Source: Salvia splendens (taxonomy: Eukaryota > Streptophyta > Magnoliopsida > Lamiales > Lamiaceae). From it: a DNA stretch of 64,000 bases. The notes beneath the pieces are model-generated. The model was given only the letters and a program-made list of their open reading frames with translations. It was not told the origin of the DNA and ran no database searches. How positions within the stretch are numbered: position 1 is the stretch's first letter; every line of letters starts with the position of its first letter. The translations under genes and the position numbers were made by a program. The DNA lies in the NCBI RefSeq assembly GCF_004379255.2, contig NC_056034.1, positions 1,056,501-1,120,500 of the forward strand. Reading direction: 5' to 3'. This document shows, piece after piece, positions 46,405 to 59,117 of the stretch.

Positions 46405-48811
46405 GATTTTGACTAAGATATTTGAGCTTCAGGTATTCAAGAAATTGCAAGGTTTGGAGAAAAGTGGTAGCTGCACTACTCCCTCCTAGTCCCGGTCTAA
46501 CTCTAACTTTAGAAGTCTATTCTATAAATAATAATAGGCTCCACAATCCACTAACTTTTTTCTACATTTTATTATAAAACTAATATATAAATATAGTACT
46601 CAAGTTTCACTATCTATTTTTACAAATTTTCCTATACATTTTTTAAAACTCATGTAGAGAAAAAGTAGATAAAGTATTAGAGAAAGTTTTCATTTATATA
46701 TATATAGAAAACTATTTGTTGTGGACATACCAAAATAACAAATTGAACTATTTTTCGTGGATGGGTGGAGCATTTGACCTGTTCAAGTTATAAAAAATTG
46801 TTTGACTTTATTAGTTAAAGTGTATAAAAAATGTTAGTAGATATAGGTCCCATTTTATGTATTAGTTTTATAATAAAATATGAATGAGAATGAATTAATG
46901 AAATATAGGATGCACAACCAAAAATGATAAAAGTGAAATCAAAGTAGTTTGTAATTTTCTTTAGCAAAATTTACTACGTAACAATGGCTTTTCCAAGGAA
47001 ATTTCAAGTGTAAAATTTGAATTTTAGTTAAATTTGATTCATTTTACTACTTTAAAAATCTGCACTGAAGTTCACGAATTTTACTGTTTCTGTTTCCTCA
47101 TAGTTAAGTTATTAATTTATTTTAAAAAAATTCTTATAATTAAATCATTGTCATATCTAGTAGTAATAATTTTCATTTTTTCTTACTCTTACTAATCTCA
47201 ATTCATGAAGGTAGTTTTCTCATAAACTAGCTAGACGATATTTGTCTAGTTTATCATGAACAGTGTGTAGCCATTGTATAGTCATATTCATAATTGATGG
47301 TAGTAACTTTCCACCTCTATGGGCCACAAATTCGACAATTTTATGAACAGAAGTTGATGCTAGCTGTAAAGTCGGGCCTATAACTGAGTCACTTTTCATG
47401 TTATCAATAATTAAAATTATAAACAAAAATAAAATAACTAAGATAATTGGATAATAGTGAAATTCAGTAATAATTACAAATAATATAAACCAAAAGGTAC
47501 ATAAAACCACACTTACAAATAATATTTCCATAACACCCTTAAATTAAATAATATTTTACATTTTCGGCAAACCTTTATTATCAATATTTGTAGATCAGTC
47601 TGATGAAGTTGCAGAAGAAATCTAACATCAAATTTTGCCATGTTGCATGAAATCCGAAAATCAATTATTGAATGATTCAGTAATCGAAGTTTCATGTTAT
47701 GGAATTAATTATGGACAAATTTCTTAAAGAATCATGAAGTTTTGTGGTTGTGGATGAAAAATAATTCTTTTTTTTCATTTTAGTTCTCCATCAAATTGGT
47801 CTCATTTTTATATATAAAATTTTTTTACCTCATTTTTCTCTTTTACAAATTCATTTTTTTTCTTTCATTCACTTTATCAATTACACATTAAATCCTATAA
47901 TTCACGATGAAACTGTAAGCGTTAGAGTTATTTTGTTAAGGACTATTGGAAACCATTCATACTTACTAAGATAAATGAACAATTGAGAATATGTATACAT
48001 GAATGCACCAGCTCACAGGATAGGTAATTTCTTGTTATCGAAATAAACACCGGGCTTTTTCAATATGTTGGCCCAATAAAGGCCCAAATTGATGATAATT
48101 ACCCATCATGGTCCAAAGCTGGACTTGTTTCTAAATAAATCGAAATCGAAAATGGCAACCCATGTTTCATTTTGGTGGACAAGCAAAAGTTTAATTTGAC
48201 TCTATAGGCCATGTATTTTACTAAAGATGTCATTATTTTATTTTTTAAATGACTCATCTTTGATCAAATCTTAGTAATAATTAATTACTGATGCACCTTC
48301 TACTGGCGGATTTGGGGGTGGGTTCGCCCCCACCGTGCGACTATTTTCCCTTTATCAGGAAGTAAAATTACCATGTCCGCCCACTTCTTTTGCCTCCAGC
48401 GTAGCCCTGAACAACAACAAAAAAAATAGTCATGTCCGCACTAAATCAAACTAATACTATATATTCCGCCCCCTCCGTTTCCGGATCCGCCACTGGCACC
48501 TTCAATGTAATATACATTAATTTAAGTTTAAAAATACAATCATTCATGATAATTAGTTCATTTTCTATTGAGGTTGTGAGTATATATATTTTTTTTGTAA
48601 GGAAATTGGGTAAAAGATCCTTTAGTGACGACGTGATCATCATTTTCCATAGACTCTGAAAGTAGTCTAAGTAAATTACTTTAAGAGTCATGTTCGATTA
48701 CTGACAAATCCTAGTTCGCCAAATGCTCAATAGGAACAATAAATTTAAGCCAATGCTATTTCTAGAGCGTTCCATTATTCATTTCTAACATTAATGGCTA
48801 AGAAGTCGAGA
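46405..48811. other. intergenic DNA with NLR-promoter copy 3 and MITE remnants
   Basis: A one-ended Stowaway-like remnant starts at 46479 (ACTCCCTCCTAGTCCCGGTC), with MITE-like DNA to about 46940. Bases 47240-47530 are a diverged copy of the NLR upstream block at 36850-37124, though no NLR coding DNA is nearby. Bases 47700-47760 also match 39115-39180. No gene is visible. Confidence 0.65.
47240..47530. repeat. third copy of the NLR upstream block
   Basis: Shares 'gtttatcatgaa', 'catattcataattgatg', 'gccacaaatt', 'gctgtaaagtc' and 'aggtacataaaaccac' in order with 36850-37124 and 38424-38690. Confidence 0.75.
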
Positions 48812-50378
48812 TCAACGGGCTCCGATGACCTCCAACAGTTTGTCGAAATTCTTCGACGAACTCCCTTGAGAATCAACGGCAGCGACAGCCTTCTTTCTCA
48901 ACAGGCTAACATTCTCTCTCATCTTCGCCCCCTTCTCCGTCGTCATCAACTCCTTCAAACACTCAATCGTCCCGCTCTTGGTGAAGACGCCTCCTTCAAC
49001 CAAAACCCCAATCCCCCACGAATCCTGCACCATTCTGCTGTTCAGCTTCTGATCTCCGAAAAACGGCCTGCAAATCAGCGGCACGCAGCTCGCGATGCTC
49101 TCCAAAATCGAGTTCCAGCCGCCGTGGGTGACGAACGCGCCGACGCTCTCGTGCGCGAGGATCTGCGGCTGCGGGGCCCACGCCACCATCTTCCCGAACG
49201 AATTCGTCCGATCGACGAATCCGTTTGGGAGGGATTTCACCGCGTGGTCCTTGATCGACCACAGGAATGGGAATCGGCATGTTTCCAGGGCTTCGCACAG
49301 CGCCGCGAGCTCGTTCTCCGGCGGCGTGATCACGGTGCCGAAGCTGATGTAGACGACCGAATTGGGGCGGTTTAGGCCTCCCAGCCACGAGAGGCATCCT
49401 GTTTCGTCGGAAATTGCGGCGGCCGGAGAAGCCAGGATCGAAGGGCCGACGTTGAGGAAATTGGGGAATTTCGATTTTAGGTCTTTTGTGATGATCGGGT
49501 CGATTTCCTCGAACGAATTCAGTACGACGGCGGTGGATTTGGGGAGATGCTCCACCATTTTGTTGATCGTGATCGCCAGCGGCGACGCGTTGTTTCCGAG
49601 GAAAATCTCGGGCGGGAGATCGGCCGTGGTCACCATTTCCAGTCCTGGAATGAACGACAGAGCTTTCTCTTGTTTCGCCTTTTCTGCAACATTTCGTCGA
49701 ACACTTTATACGCAAACAAATTATGCAGAATTTCTTCAGAATCATCATCTCTTGATTCAATTGCTCTTACCATTTGATCGGTGTAGCAATTGAATCAACA
49801 GATTTTTCTCTTGTTTCGCCGTTTAAGCAACATTTCGTCGAACATTATACACGCAAACAAAAAAAATCAACAAATTATGCAGAATTTCTTCAGTTAGAAT
49901 CATCACCTGTTGATTCAATTGCTCTAACGATTTGATCGGTGTAAACATGCGACGACAGCGAGCACGAAGCAGCGGTCCAGAACGGCACCCACGGCACCCC
50001 TCTTTTCTCAGCCATGTCGCCCGAAAACCAAAGAAACGCATCGGTTAATAAGCAGCCGATTTCGAGGCCGCTTTCCCTCTCCGCTTCTCGAATAGCCATC
50101 TCGAAGTTCCCCGGGGAGGCCTCGAGGAACAGCCCGACCGCCTCGAAGTGTGAGCCCGTGAAGGGCTCGCCACGGGGCGCGCCGTCCCACACATCGCGCG
50201 CCCGTATATTATCAAACGCGGTCGCATTGAAAAGTGTGGCGTTCGATGCCGCACTGTTGATAAAAGAAAATAGTGCGTCTGGCGCGGAAGCGGCCAGCCT
50301 CCGCACCAGCGCGAGTAACGGGGCCGCGTGTGTTCCGAACGGGAACGCTAGGACGCCAATGTGTAATTTAAATGCCAT
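48812..50378 (-). CDS. UGT78-like flavonoid 3-O-glucosyltransferase (UGT2), linker duplicated
   Basis: Exon 1 is 50378-49907 (MAFKLHIGVLAFPFGTH, His17; Asp113 in LLTDAFLWF). The second part, ending at 48812, has the PSPG box WAPQPQILAHESVGAFVTHG, GWNS and RPFFGDQ, with donor-contacting His and Asp kept. The joint is abnormal. About 120 bases covering the exon 1 end, linker and exon 2 start are tandemly duplicated (49682-49800 and 49812-49948). Splicing to the acceptor used by UGT1 (exon from 49684) puts the second part out of frame, because an A run has one extra base. The acceptor at 49735 (exon from 49734) would restore the frame and give 464 aa with extra linker codons (EILHNLFAYKVFDEM). 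So it is either a working variant or a recent pseudogene. Copy type and function are as for UGT1. Confidence 0.82.
49682..49948. repeat. tandem duplication of about 120 bases within UGT2
   Basis: The order 'ttgtttcgcc', 'caacatttcgtcgaacac', 'caaattatgcagaatttctt', 'gattcaattgctct' and 'tttgatcggtgta' occurs twice. In the copy nearest exon 1 the acceptor CAG reads CTTAA; in the other copy the donor AGGTGATG reads AGAGATGATG. Only the outermost donor and inner acceptors remain usable. Confidence 0.88.
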
Positions 50379-51467
50379 AATTTTGATTATTATATTCAAG
50401 AAATTGCAAGGACTTAATAGTTTGGAAAAGTGGTATTTATGTATTGAAACTAACCACCAAGAATATTTATAGTCAACTAACTATCTAATAAAAGTATCCA
50501 CTCGTGGCGACCTATCTACCTTTCAGCATGTGTATGTTATACGTAGTACATTTCTTTACCAGAATTTATTAGGTAATTAAACATTTTTTATTATGAATTT
50601 TGGTCAGTTTGTCTAGCAACTTTAAAAATTGGCAGTAAAAGTTATGATTTCTAACATTTTTTTTCAATTTTCCATGGCGAAATAATCTTGTTGTCTATTT
50701 ATGTGTTTTTGATATGTCGTGTGCACGTGTTTCAAATTAAGGATGTGGTTTATTTATGTCTTAATTTTGTTAAGAAAAAATTATAAAATTCAATTTCAAT
50801 CTCATTCATTTTGAAATTTCTGGATGCCACAATAGGTACCATTTCTCCAAAATTAGATCTCGCAAAAAAATTGAAAAAAATGTTACAGTTGATTTTTGAA
50901 GTTGAAAAATAAAACTAGACTTTTTGGCAATTTACCATTTCCAAGATGCGAGTTTATTAGAATTTGCCAAACGATGCAAGTGACGGATTATCGACATTCA
51001 AACTATAGAATTTCATCCACTATATAAATGCCACAAAAATTAAGTCAGACAATATTTTAGTTTTATTTTATGAGGTTTATGACTCGAACTATTGTGAATG
51101 AGACACATTATAGAGTTTCTCCTATAATATGAATTTAGATCAAGGTCTTATAAAGTTATACGGTAATTATGTTGGTATACTTGCCAAAATAGTTGATGGG
51201 GCGTTACATAAAATATTTACTAGCTAGTAGTACATTCAAAGAATAAAATTATGGAGACTTAATAAAAAGCAGTGAGTGTGGAGGAAGTAAAGTCACACAC
51301 TTCAACCACCGTTCATTGTCTCTCGTCATCAAACTTCCCATCCTCATGCCAACAAACTTTCAATAAAGGTGTATAATGGAGTATATCTTTATAGAGAGAG
51401 AATAAATAATTTTCGGAACATTATTATCTTTCTTACTTTATTATTTCTCCACTTTAACTATTTATTA
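50379..51467. other. UGT2 upstream region and intergenic DNA
   Basis: The first 150 bases resemble the upstream DNA of the UGT fragment at 41493-41570 and 42080-42130 ('tattcaagaaattg', 'ttcagcatgtgtatgtta'). The rest is AT-rich without recognised features. Confidence 0.55.
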
Positions 51468-52601
51468 TTCCATCCGTCTCAACTTAAGAGTCATGTTTTG
51501 TCATTTCCGTTCGTCCCAACTTAAGAGTCATATTTCACTTTTACCATAAAGAGTAAGTAGACTCCACATTCCACCAACTTATCTCACTCACATTTTATTA
51601 TAAAGAGTAAAGGCCAAAATTGGTCCTGAACATATGCTCATTTTATCATTTTGGTCCTAAACTTTATCTTTTGAATTTTTTGGTCCTAGACATTTCAAAT
51701 CGGATCACAATTGGTCATCCGTCAACAATTCCGTTAATATTTAACGGTCAACGATTTTAATCACAATTTTGACCAACTTAAACAATTTTTAATTATTTAA
51801 TCATCAAAATTATTTTTTAAAATAAAATCATAAATTATTTATTAGAAATAATTAAATAATTTTTAAATAATTAAATTATTTATTCCAACTTAAACAATTT
51901 TTAAATAACAAAATTATTTATGATTTTATTTAAAAAAAAATAATTTTGATGATTAAATAATTAAAAATTATTTAAGTTGGTCAAAATTGTGTTTATCATA
52001 AAAAAATCATAAATTATTTATTACAACTTAAACAATTTTTAAATAAATAAATTATTTATAATTTAATTTAAAAATAATAATTTTGATGATTAAATACTTA
52101 AAATTTGTTTAAGTTGGTCAAAATTGTGTTTATCGTCAAAAAATCATAAATTATTTATTACAATTTTTAAATAATCAAATTATTTATGATTTTATTTAAA
52201 AAAATATTTTTGATAATTAAATAATTAAAAATTGTTTAAGTTGGTCAAAATTGTGATTAAAATCGTTGACCGTTAAATATTAACGGAATTGTTAACGGAT
52301 GACCAATTGTGATCCGATTTGAAATGTGCAGGACCAAAAAATTCAAAAGATAATGTTTAGGACCAAAATGATAAAATGGGCATATGTTCAGGACCAATTT
52401 TGGCCTTTACTCTATTATAAAAGTATATAAGTGAGACTCATATTCCACTAACTTATACAACCCACTTTTCTTTACATTTCTTAAAACCCGTGTCCTAACT
52501 TATTCAACCCACTTTTCTGCACTCGTTCAACTCACTTTTCTTTACATTTCTTAAAATTCGTGCCCTAACTAATTAGGACTCTTAAGTTGAGACGAATAGA
52601 G
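51468..52601. mobile_element. Stowaway-type MITE interrupted by a Mutator-like MITE
   Basis: The left end TTCCATCCGTCTCAACTTAA and reversed right end CTCTATTCGTCTCAACTTAA are flanked by TA. Without the insertion at 51605-52412 it would be about 320 bases and similar to other local MITEs ('cattttattataaaagtata'). Confidence 0.9.
51605..52412. mobile_element. long-TIR Mutator-like MITE (foldback)
   Basis: Inverted ends begin GAGTAAAGGCCAAAATTGG and pair for at least 170 bases, with the AT-rich middle also largely self-complementary. A perfect 9-bp duplication TATTATAAA flanks it (51596-51604 and 52413-52421). A 9-bp duplication with long inverted ends is the mark of Mutator-like elements. No coding frame. 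Its 808 bases could fold into one long hairpin. Confidence 0.92.
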
Positions 52602-53404
52602 TATCATTTTTATAAAACGAGTGCAGAAAAGTAAATGTGAATCCTAATACGGGACATGATGTAGTATCTATTTAATTAAGGGGTCCCGAAGATTCTCATA
52701 TTGTCATTTGTCCCATAATATTTTTGGATAGGAACTATATATATGTAATATATTCTCTTTATTTAATTTTGTATCGTACAAGTTACTATGGTTTTGTAAT
52801 AAAAGAATTAACTTGAAATCTGTCAAAATGATAGCTTCGTCTGCATATTATTGGCCACACTTTTTAGGAAAAAACACTTTGATTATTTTTAAAAACTCAA
52901 TTAGTTAGGAGTCATATTTCATATATAATGAAGAGAAAAGAAGCTTTATATATTTATAGAATGAAGAAATATATATCCGTCACCAATTCTAGAACCACGT
53001 CTCTGTGTGCATGACTTTGGTAGATATTCGACTAAATTTTAGAAAATAAATATTTTGCAAACTCTAAAATGGAAAATTCCCATATTGTTTTGATACCAGT
53101 AGTTAGAATTAAGAGTGCAAAGGAAAGAGTGTTAATATAGTTCAGGAAATTATTAAAAGTGCAAAGAAAGATTGTTTGGTGCAATCAGTGAAACAATGTC
53201 GGTTATTTGGGGGCGAAATTAGAAAGTTCTTATCCACCTTCGAATGTAATACACAAATACATAGATTACGTATGTAAGTGTTCAATAATTAATGTATTTA
53301 TTTGTTTGAATTTATTTATTTAATCAAAAATAATAAGCTTACTTTTATAGTATTTCGCTTAAATTGACCGTATAACAGTTATAGGAAAAACTAAATATTT
53401 TTAA
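52602..53404. other. AT-rich intergenic DNA
   Basis: Nothing recognised. Confidence 0.5.
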
Positions 53405-53995
53405 GGTCATCCACAATAGGAATAGCCCAATAATAGCCCAGCCATAGCCTAGCCACAAACTCCTCCTGCCACATCATCAACACTAAAAATCCTCCTGCCA
53501 CATCATAAATAGCTCAGTCACATCAATAGCCACATCACTCAAAATTATATAAAACAAATAATTAACAATCACACAAAATACGCAATTTAATTTACGATAC
53601 ACATACGAGAAAATTCAATAATATTATTAAAATTTAAAAAGTACATTAATTAAAAAAAATTACATAATTAACAAAAAACACTACTTCCGTGCAGTCCTCC
53701 GCGCCAATAACTCTTCAATTAAATCCTTTTGGAGTCGAATATGAGCCTCCGTTTGGCGCATGACGGGCAAGTCGCGTATATATAGTGTTTCGGAAACAAA
53801 AAAAAAATTAAAAATTCGCGCTAGGCGATCCGGACGCTGCAATAGCGCCTAGCAGATCGCCTAGCGCACAGCATAGCGCCACGGAACCGCCGAGCGCTAG
53901 GCGGTTTTTTTTCGCGAAAATCGCTGGGCGGCTGTAATAGACCGCCTAGCGCTGGCGCTCGGCTAGGCGGTGCGCTAGGCGCTATTGTGGATGCT
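53405..53995 (-). mobile_element. non-autonomous Harbinger element with a transposase tail
   Basis: The ends GGTCATCCACAATAGGAATA and, reversed from the right, AGCATCCACAATAGCGCCTA are flanked by TAA (53402-53404 and 53996-53998). On the minus strand near 53762-53685, codons MRQTEAHIRLQKDLIEELLA then RRTARK and a stop resemble the C-terminal tail of plant Harbinger nucleases; no other part of the enzyme is present. The right end is rich in 'cgcctagcg' palindromes. Confidence 0.82.
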
Positions 53996-54268
53996 TAAGT
54001 AAATTAATGCTCTTATGTTACGTTTTATGTAAATAAACCGTTGAAAAAACGTGTGGATGAAATAAAAGCCACGAGTCGAAAGGGAATGAAAAGTTAAAAT
54101 TTTCGCCCCAAATAACAGACGTTGTTTCATGTATACGACGCCCTTTCTTTGCATTCTCAACAATTTCCCCAATCTAAATTTACCCCTACGTATGAAGAAT
54201 TGCAACCTTTAAACAATTTTAGAATCACACATGAACTAATCAGAAAATAAGTCATTATTTTTTTTAAA

Positions 54269-54440
54269 GAGTAAAGGCCAAAACTTACATATGCCCATTT
54301 TACAATTTTGGTCATATATTTTATCTTTGAATTTTTGCATCCTGAACATTTCAACTCGGATCACAATTGGTCCTACACTAACAATTCCGTCAATTTTTAA
54401 ACGGTTTTAACCCGATTTTAAACGGTTTTAATCCCAATAG
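54269..54440. mobile_element. one-ended remnant of the Mutator-like MITE family
   Basis: Matches the terminal 170 bases of the element at 51605 (GAGTAAAGGCCAAAAC, then 'tttgaatttttgcatcctga' and 'cggatcacaattggtc') with clear divergence. The second end is missing. Confidence 0.8.
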
Positions 54441-54577
54441 AATTGTTAAAACCATCAAAATCGGTCAAAATCGGAGTAGTAGTAATAGAGTATGCACTTA
54501 CTTTAATAATCGAGACAGGTTTAAAATGATACAAATAAAAGTGAGGCAACTTGAAAATAATTTTTCAAAACTTTGCA

Positions 54578-55028
54578 TGAAGAATCAAATACAGAATCGA
54601 CGCGAGATTCACGAACAAAAGTGGGACGATATTATTACGAATACAAAGCAAACGAAGGCGATTACAACACACTATCACTTAGCTCGCTACTCAATCGGAG
54701 AAAACAACTCGATTGTGGATCACTCACCTAGCTAGCTCAAGAATCACAAAGTGTATTCACTTCTCTATCTAGTTTCTTGAATCACACGAATATATGGAGA
54801 AAAACAAGATGTGAAACTGAAAACTGAAAAACTAGTCGTTGTAACTGAACGAGCTGTTCAAATACAACGGTTGGTAGCCGAGCTTAATCGAGCTCGGTGT
54901 TGGAGAAGGTTAATCGAGTTCGGTGTTAGCCGAGCTTAATCGAGTTCGGTGTTAGCCGAGCTTAATCGAGTTCGGCCCTCAATAATGACTTGGGCCGATG
55001 GTTGGTCCAGCCACACCAAAACCCAACA
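54578..55028 (-). repeat. copia 3' LTR
   Basis: TG...CA ends on the minus strand. Contains a short tandem repeat of 'gttagccgagcttaatcga' near 54880-54975. Confidence 0.95.
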
Positions 55029-55091
55029 AATCTCCACCTTGGCTGCATCCACCATCCGGCCAGCCAAAACTCCACCTTCACCAAAATTCCC

Positions 55092-58000
55092 TCATCTTCT
55101 TGCAGTCAAGTTAACCAAGTCTAAACAATGCTCGAACTTAGCACTTGGTAGGGGTTTAGTCATCATGTCAGCTGCATTTTCAGAGGTGTGGACCTTCTTG
55201 ACTGCCACCACGCCTTTGCTTATCTCATCTCTTACAAAATGAAGTTTGATGTCGATGTGCTTACTTCTCTCATGGAAAGTCTGGTGCTTGGCCAAGCTAA
55301 TGGCGCTGTTGCTGTCACACAAGATAGTTACAGCCTCTTGCACCACACCAAAATCCCCCAATATTCCCTTTAGCCATTTAGCTTCTTTAACCGCTTCTGC
55401 TAAGGATATATACTCTGCCTCCGTTGTAGAGAGCGCAACCACAGATTGGAGATTAGACTTCCAACGGATTGCTGTACCAAAGAGCTTGAAGATATAGGCA
55501 GATTGGGATTTTCTGCTATCAATATTTGCAGCATAGTCTGCATCACAGTAGCCTATGAGCTCATCCTCACCGTCTGCTGTGCAGAACAACAATCCCAAAT
55601 CTTGTGTGCCCACCAAATACTTCATTATCCACTTCAAAGCTTGCCAATGTGTGCTACCCGGGTCTGCCATGTATCTGCTGGTCAGGCTTATGGCATGTGA
55701 CAGATCAGGCCGAGTACACAACATCATGTACATAATACTCCCAACAATACTTGCATAAGGCACCTTAGACATCAACTTCCTTTCCTGATCATTAGCTGGA
55801 TTCTGACTGACAGAGAGCTTGAAGTGTGGACTTGTTGGAGTTGATACCTTTCTAGAGTCAATCATCTGAAATTTGATTAACATCTTCTTGATGTAGCTAT
55901 GCTGCATCAACCATAACTTCCTAGCAGCTCTCTCTCTTATGATATCCATGCCAAGAATTCTCTTTGCATTTCCCAAGTCCTTCATTTCAAAAGCTTCTTC
56001 CAAATCCTCCTTCACTTGCTTCACATCTGTCTTACTAGGGCCTGCCACAAGCATATCATCCACATAAAGTAACAAGTAAGCAACAGCTTTACCTCCCTTG
56101 TACCTTATGTAAACACAGCTATCAAAGGCAGATTTCTTGAAGCCAAGTCTCTCCATCTGTCTGTCAAAAGTCAGGTACCACTGCCGGCTGCTTTGTTTCA
56201 GTCCATAGAGGCTTCTCTTCAAACAACAGACCTTATCCTCATCTCCCGGCCTTATGAATCCTTGTGGCTGCTCCATATAGATTGTCTCCTCCAACTCACC
56301 ATGCAAAAAAGTTGTTTTTACATCAAGTTGTTGCAATTCCCAATCTCTCCGAGCCACAATTGCCAAGAGTATCCTTATTGAGCTGTGTTTCACCACAGGA
56401 GAGAAGACCTCGGTGTAATCTATCCCCTCCTCCTGTGTGAAACCCCTTGCAACCAAGCGAGCCTTGTATCTGATACTATCATTCTCAGAGGCCTCCACCT
56501 TTTTCTTGTAAATCCATTTGCAAGAGATAGGTCTTTGTTGAATCTGTGATCTGAGAACTAGGATCCAAGTTTTGTTTTTGATGAGAGAGTCTATCTCATC
56601 CTTCATAGCCATTTTCCATTTCTCTTTGTCTTTGCTGCCAATAGCTTCCTTATAGGTGCTTGGTTCTGAGATCTCCAACTCCTCTGCAACACACAAGGCA
56701 TAGTATACAAAATCTGCATCTCTGAACCTTGCTGGTGGTCTGATTTCCCTTCTGGTTCTGTCTCTGGCCAGAGCATATTGCTGAACTTGTGGCTCTGGAT
56801 CAGAGACATCTGGAGTATTATCAGTAGGCTGCTCATTCTCCTCATCTGAGGACATCATTGGCTCTTGGAAATCAGCAGCATCTGAGGCTCTATGTTCTGG
56901 TTCAAGTTGATCAAAACTGACCCCAGCAGGTTCTGGAGTTGTCACTGTCTGCAGAGTAGGCTTGAATGGCATAATTAACTCATCAAAAATGACATCTCGA
57001 CTGATGATGACTTTTTGATTCCCTTCTTCTGTGCACCAAAGTCTATATGCCTTAGCACCATCTTGGTAGCCAAGGAAAATGCATTTTAGTGCTCTAGGTT
57101 CTAGCTTTCCTTGCCTTGTGTGAGCAAAGGCTCTACAACCAAAAATCCTAAGCTTCTCATAACCTCCTAGGCTTCCATACCATCTGCCATCTGGAGTATC
57201 AAAACCAATGGCTGAGCATGGACATTTATTGATCAATTTGGCTGCTGTGGAGACAGCTTCTGCCCAGAATTTCTTAGGCACTCCAGATTCAAAAATCATG
57301 CATCTTACTCTCTCAAGGAGAGTCCTATTCATTCTCTCCGCGGTTCCATTTTGTTGTGGATTCCCCGGAGCTGTCCTATGCCTCTTCACTCCCCTTTGCA
57401 CACAGAAGTTATCAAATTCCCTTGATAGGAACTCAAGCCCGTTGTCTGTCCTCAGACACTTCAAGCCATGCCCTTTCTCAACTTCAACTGCCTTGTACCA
57501 TGCACTGAACTTGCTGAATGTGTCTGATTTCTCCTTGAGGATCCATACCCAAACCTTCCTGCTATAGTCATCTACTACACTCAAGAAGTACCTTCCACCA
57601 CCTATGGAATTAACCGGGCTAAGACCCCATAGATCACTGTGACAATAATCCAGAGGTCTTGTGGAGTTGTGCTTTCCTGAGCCAAAAGGCAATTTCTTTC
57701 CTTTTCCCAGTAAGCAAGACTCACACATTTTTACACTCTCCCTATCATCACATGCAAAAACGCCCTTCTTGATCAATTCTTTAAGCCCTTTATCACCCAC
57801 ATGGCCTAATCTCTTGTGCCACAACACCAGATTCTGTTCCTCAGCAACATAGGAATCTCCCACAATGACCTCAGCCTCCAGATAATATAATCTATTTATC
57901 CTAGAGGCTGACATAACAATAGCACCACCATTCATAATCCTCATACTCCCACCAGAAAATACACAAGAAAATCCTTTCATTTCAAGCACACCAACAGATA

Positions 58001-58332
58001 CAAGGTTCCTCTTAATAGTAGGTATATACCTTACTTCAGTCAGCAATTTAATAGAACCATCATGCACCTTAAAACGAATATTACCAATGCCTTTAACAAC
58101 ACACACCTGGTTGTTGCCGAGCAAGACTGATCCCTGTGCTTCAGTCAGGTTCTCAAACCAATTCTTGTGGCTGCATATGTGGAAAGAGCACCCGGAGTCC
58201 ACGATCCAAGAGTCTGCAATGGGCCTCTCAGTCACATTCATGACCTGAGCCGGCTCCAAATCTGCTGCACAGTCAGCAGTGTTCTGATCAGAATTGCCAT
58301 CAGCCTGCTTCTTCTTTAAGGCCCAGCAATTT
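55092..58332 (-). CDS. copia pol polyprotein: protease, integrase, RT, RNase H
   Basis: This uninterrupted frame continues gag in the next register. In order it carries the protease site [12 protein letters not shown]; the pre-integrase [11 protein letters not shown]; integrase acidic residues in HSDLWG, RTDNG and [15 protein letters not shown]; reverse transcriptase with [22 protein letters not shown] and YVDDM; and RNase H with [22 protein letters not shown] and [11 protein letters not shown]. It ends LVNLTARR at 55092. In the usual copia plan gag and pol are a single frame; here one missing base at the zinc knuckle (58330-58333) separates them. The open frame itself has no stop. Confidence 0.95.
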
Positions 58333-59083
58333 TCTTGATGTGCCCAGGTTTCTTGCAATAGTTGCAAGACCTGGACTCCTTCTGATCCCACTCCCTTTGG
58401 CCTTTTCCTTTCCATTTTTCAGAACCCTGCCTCTTCCATTTTTCAGGTTTCTTGATATTGGCTTTCACGTTCAAGCTTTCCCCAGCCTGATCACGCAGTC
58501 TTGTTGAAGAACTCTGAAAATCCTTCAATTTCAGGGCCGAATACACCTCTTCATAGGTGATCTTGGAGTCTCTTCCAAGGAGTATAGCGTCCTTGAATTG
58601 TTCGAAGCTCTTCGGTAATGAATTGAGAAGCATAAGTGCTTTATCTTCATCCTTGATCTGCTCATCGATGTTCTCCAGATCATCCATGCATTTACCAAAA
58701 TCTTCGAGCTGCTCCAAGATGCTCTTCGCCTCTGATATCTGGAAGGTGAAAAGCTTCTGTTTCAGATGAAGGCGATTTGCAAGAGACTTCGTCATATAGA
58801 TGGACTCAAGCTTCCTCCATACTGCCGCAGCGGTCTCCTCCTTCGAAACCTCCCTCAGGACTCGATCGCTGAGACTCAGGATCAGAGTGCTATACGCCTT
58901 TTGTTGAAGTTCTTGAGCCTTTGGATCGACCTTTTCATCCGCACCCTTGGCGGTGTCGGCCTCCCCATTTTTGACGATTTCCCAAAGCCCTTGTTGCATC
59001 ATCACGGCCTTCATCTTCAATCTCCATAGACCGAAGTCATTCTTGCCCGTAAACTTCTCCAATTCGAATTTCGCCGTAGACAT
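58316..59083 (-). CDS. copia gag with interrupted zinc knuckle
   Basis: Starts [20 protein letters not shown] at 59083, shortly after the primer site, and has the UBN2-type gag core ([45 protein letters not shown]). It reaches [12 protein letters not shown], where the knuckle's last cysteine should follow, then reads IAGP and stops. The missing cysteine and the start of pol lie in the next frame. Gag packages the element RNA. Confidence 0.93.
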   Translation of the reverse strand: MSTAKFELEKFTGKNDFGLWRLKMKAVMMQQGLWEIVKNGEADTAKGADEKVDPKAQELQQKAYSTLILSLSDRVLREVSKEETAAAVWRKLESIYMTKSLANRLHLKQKLFTFQISEAKSILEQLEDFGKCMDDLENIDEQIKDEDKALMLLNSLPKSFEQFKDAILLGRDSKITYEEVYSALKLKDFQSSSTRLRDQAGESLNVKANIKKPEKWKRQGSEKWKGKGQREWDQKESRSCNYCKKPGHIKKIAGP

Positions 59084-59117
59084 CGCGCCGATTTCTTTCC
59101 CACAGACGGCGCCAATT

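Noticed and set aside
48794..49375. 193-codon plus-strand frame over UGT2
   Set aside because: It is a shadow of the GC-rich UGT2 second exon, with no family motif.
6426..50378. AKR and UGT genes as parts of a biosynthetic gene cluster
   Set aside because: They lie 30-40 kb apart, separated by NLRs and transposons, with no scaffold-forming enzyme. Co-location is not enough.
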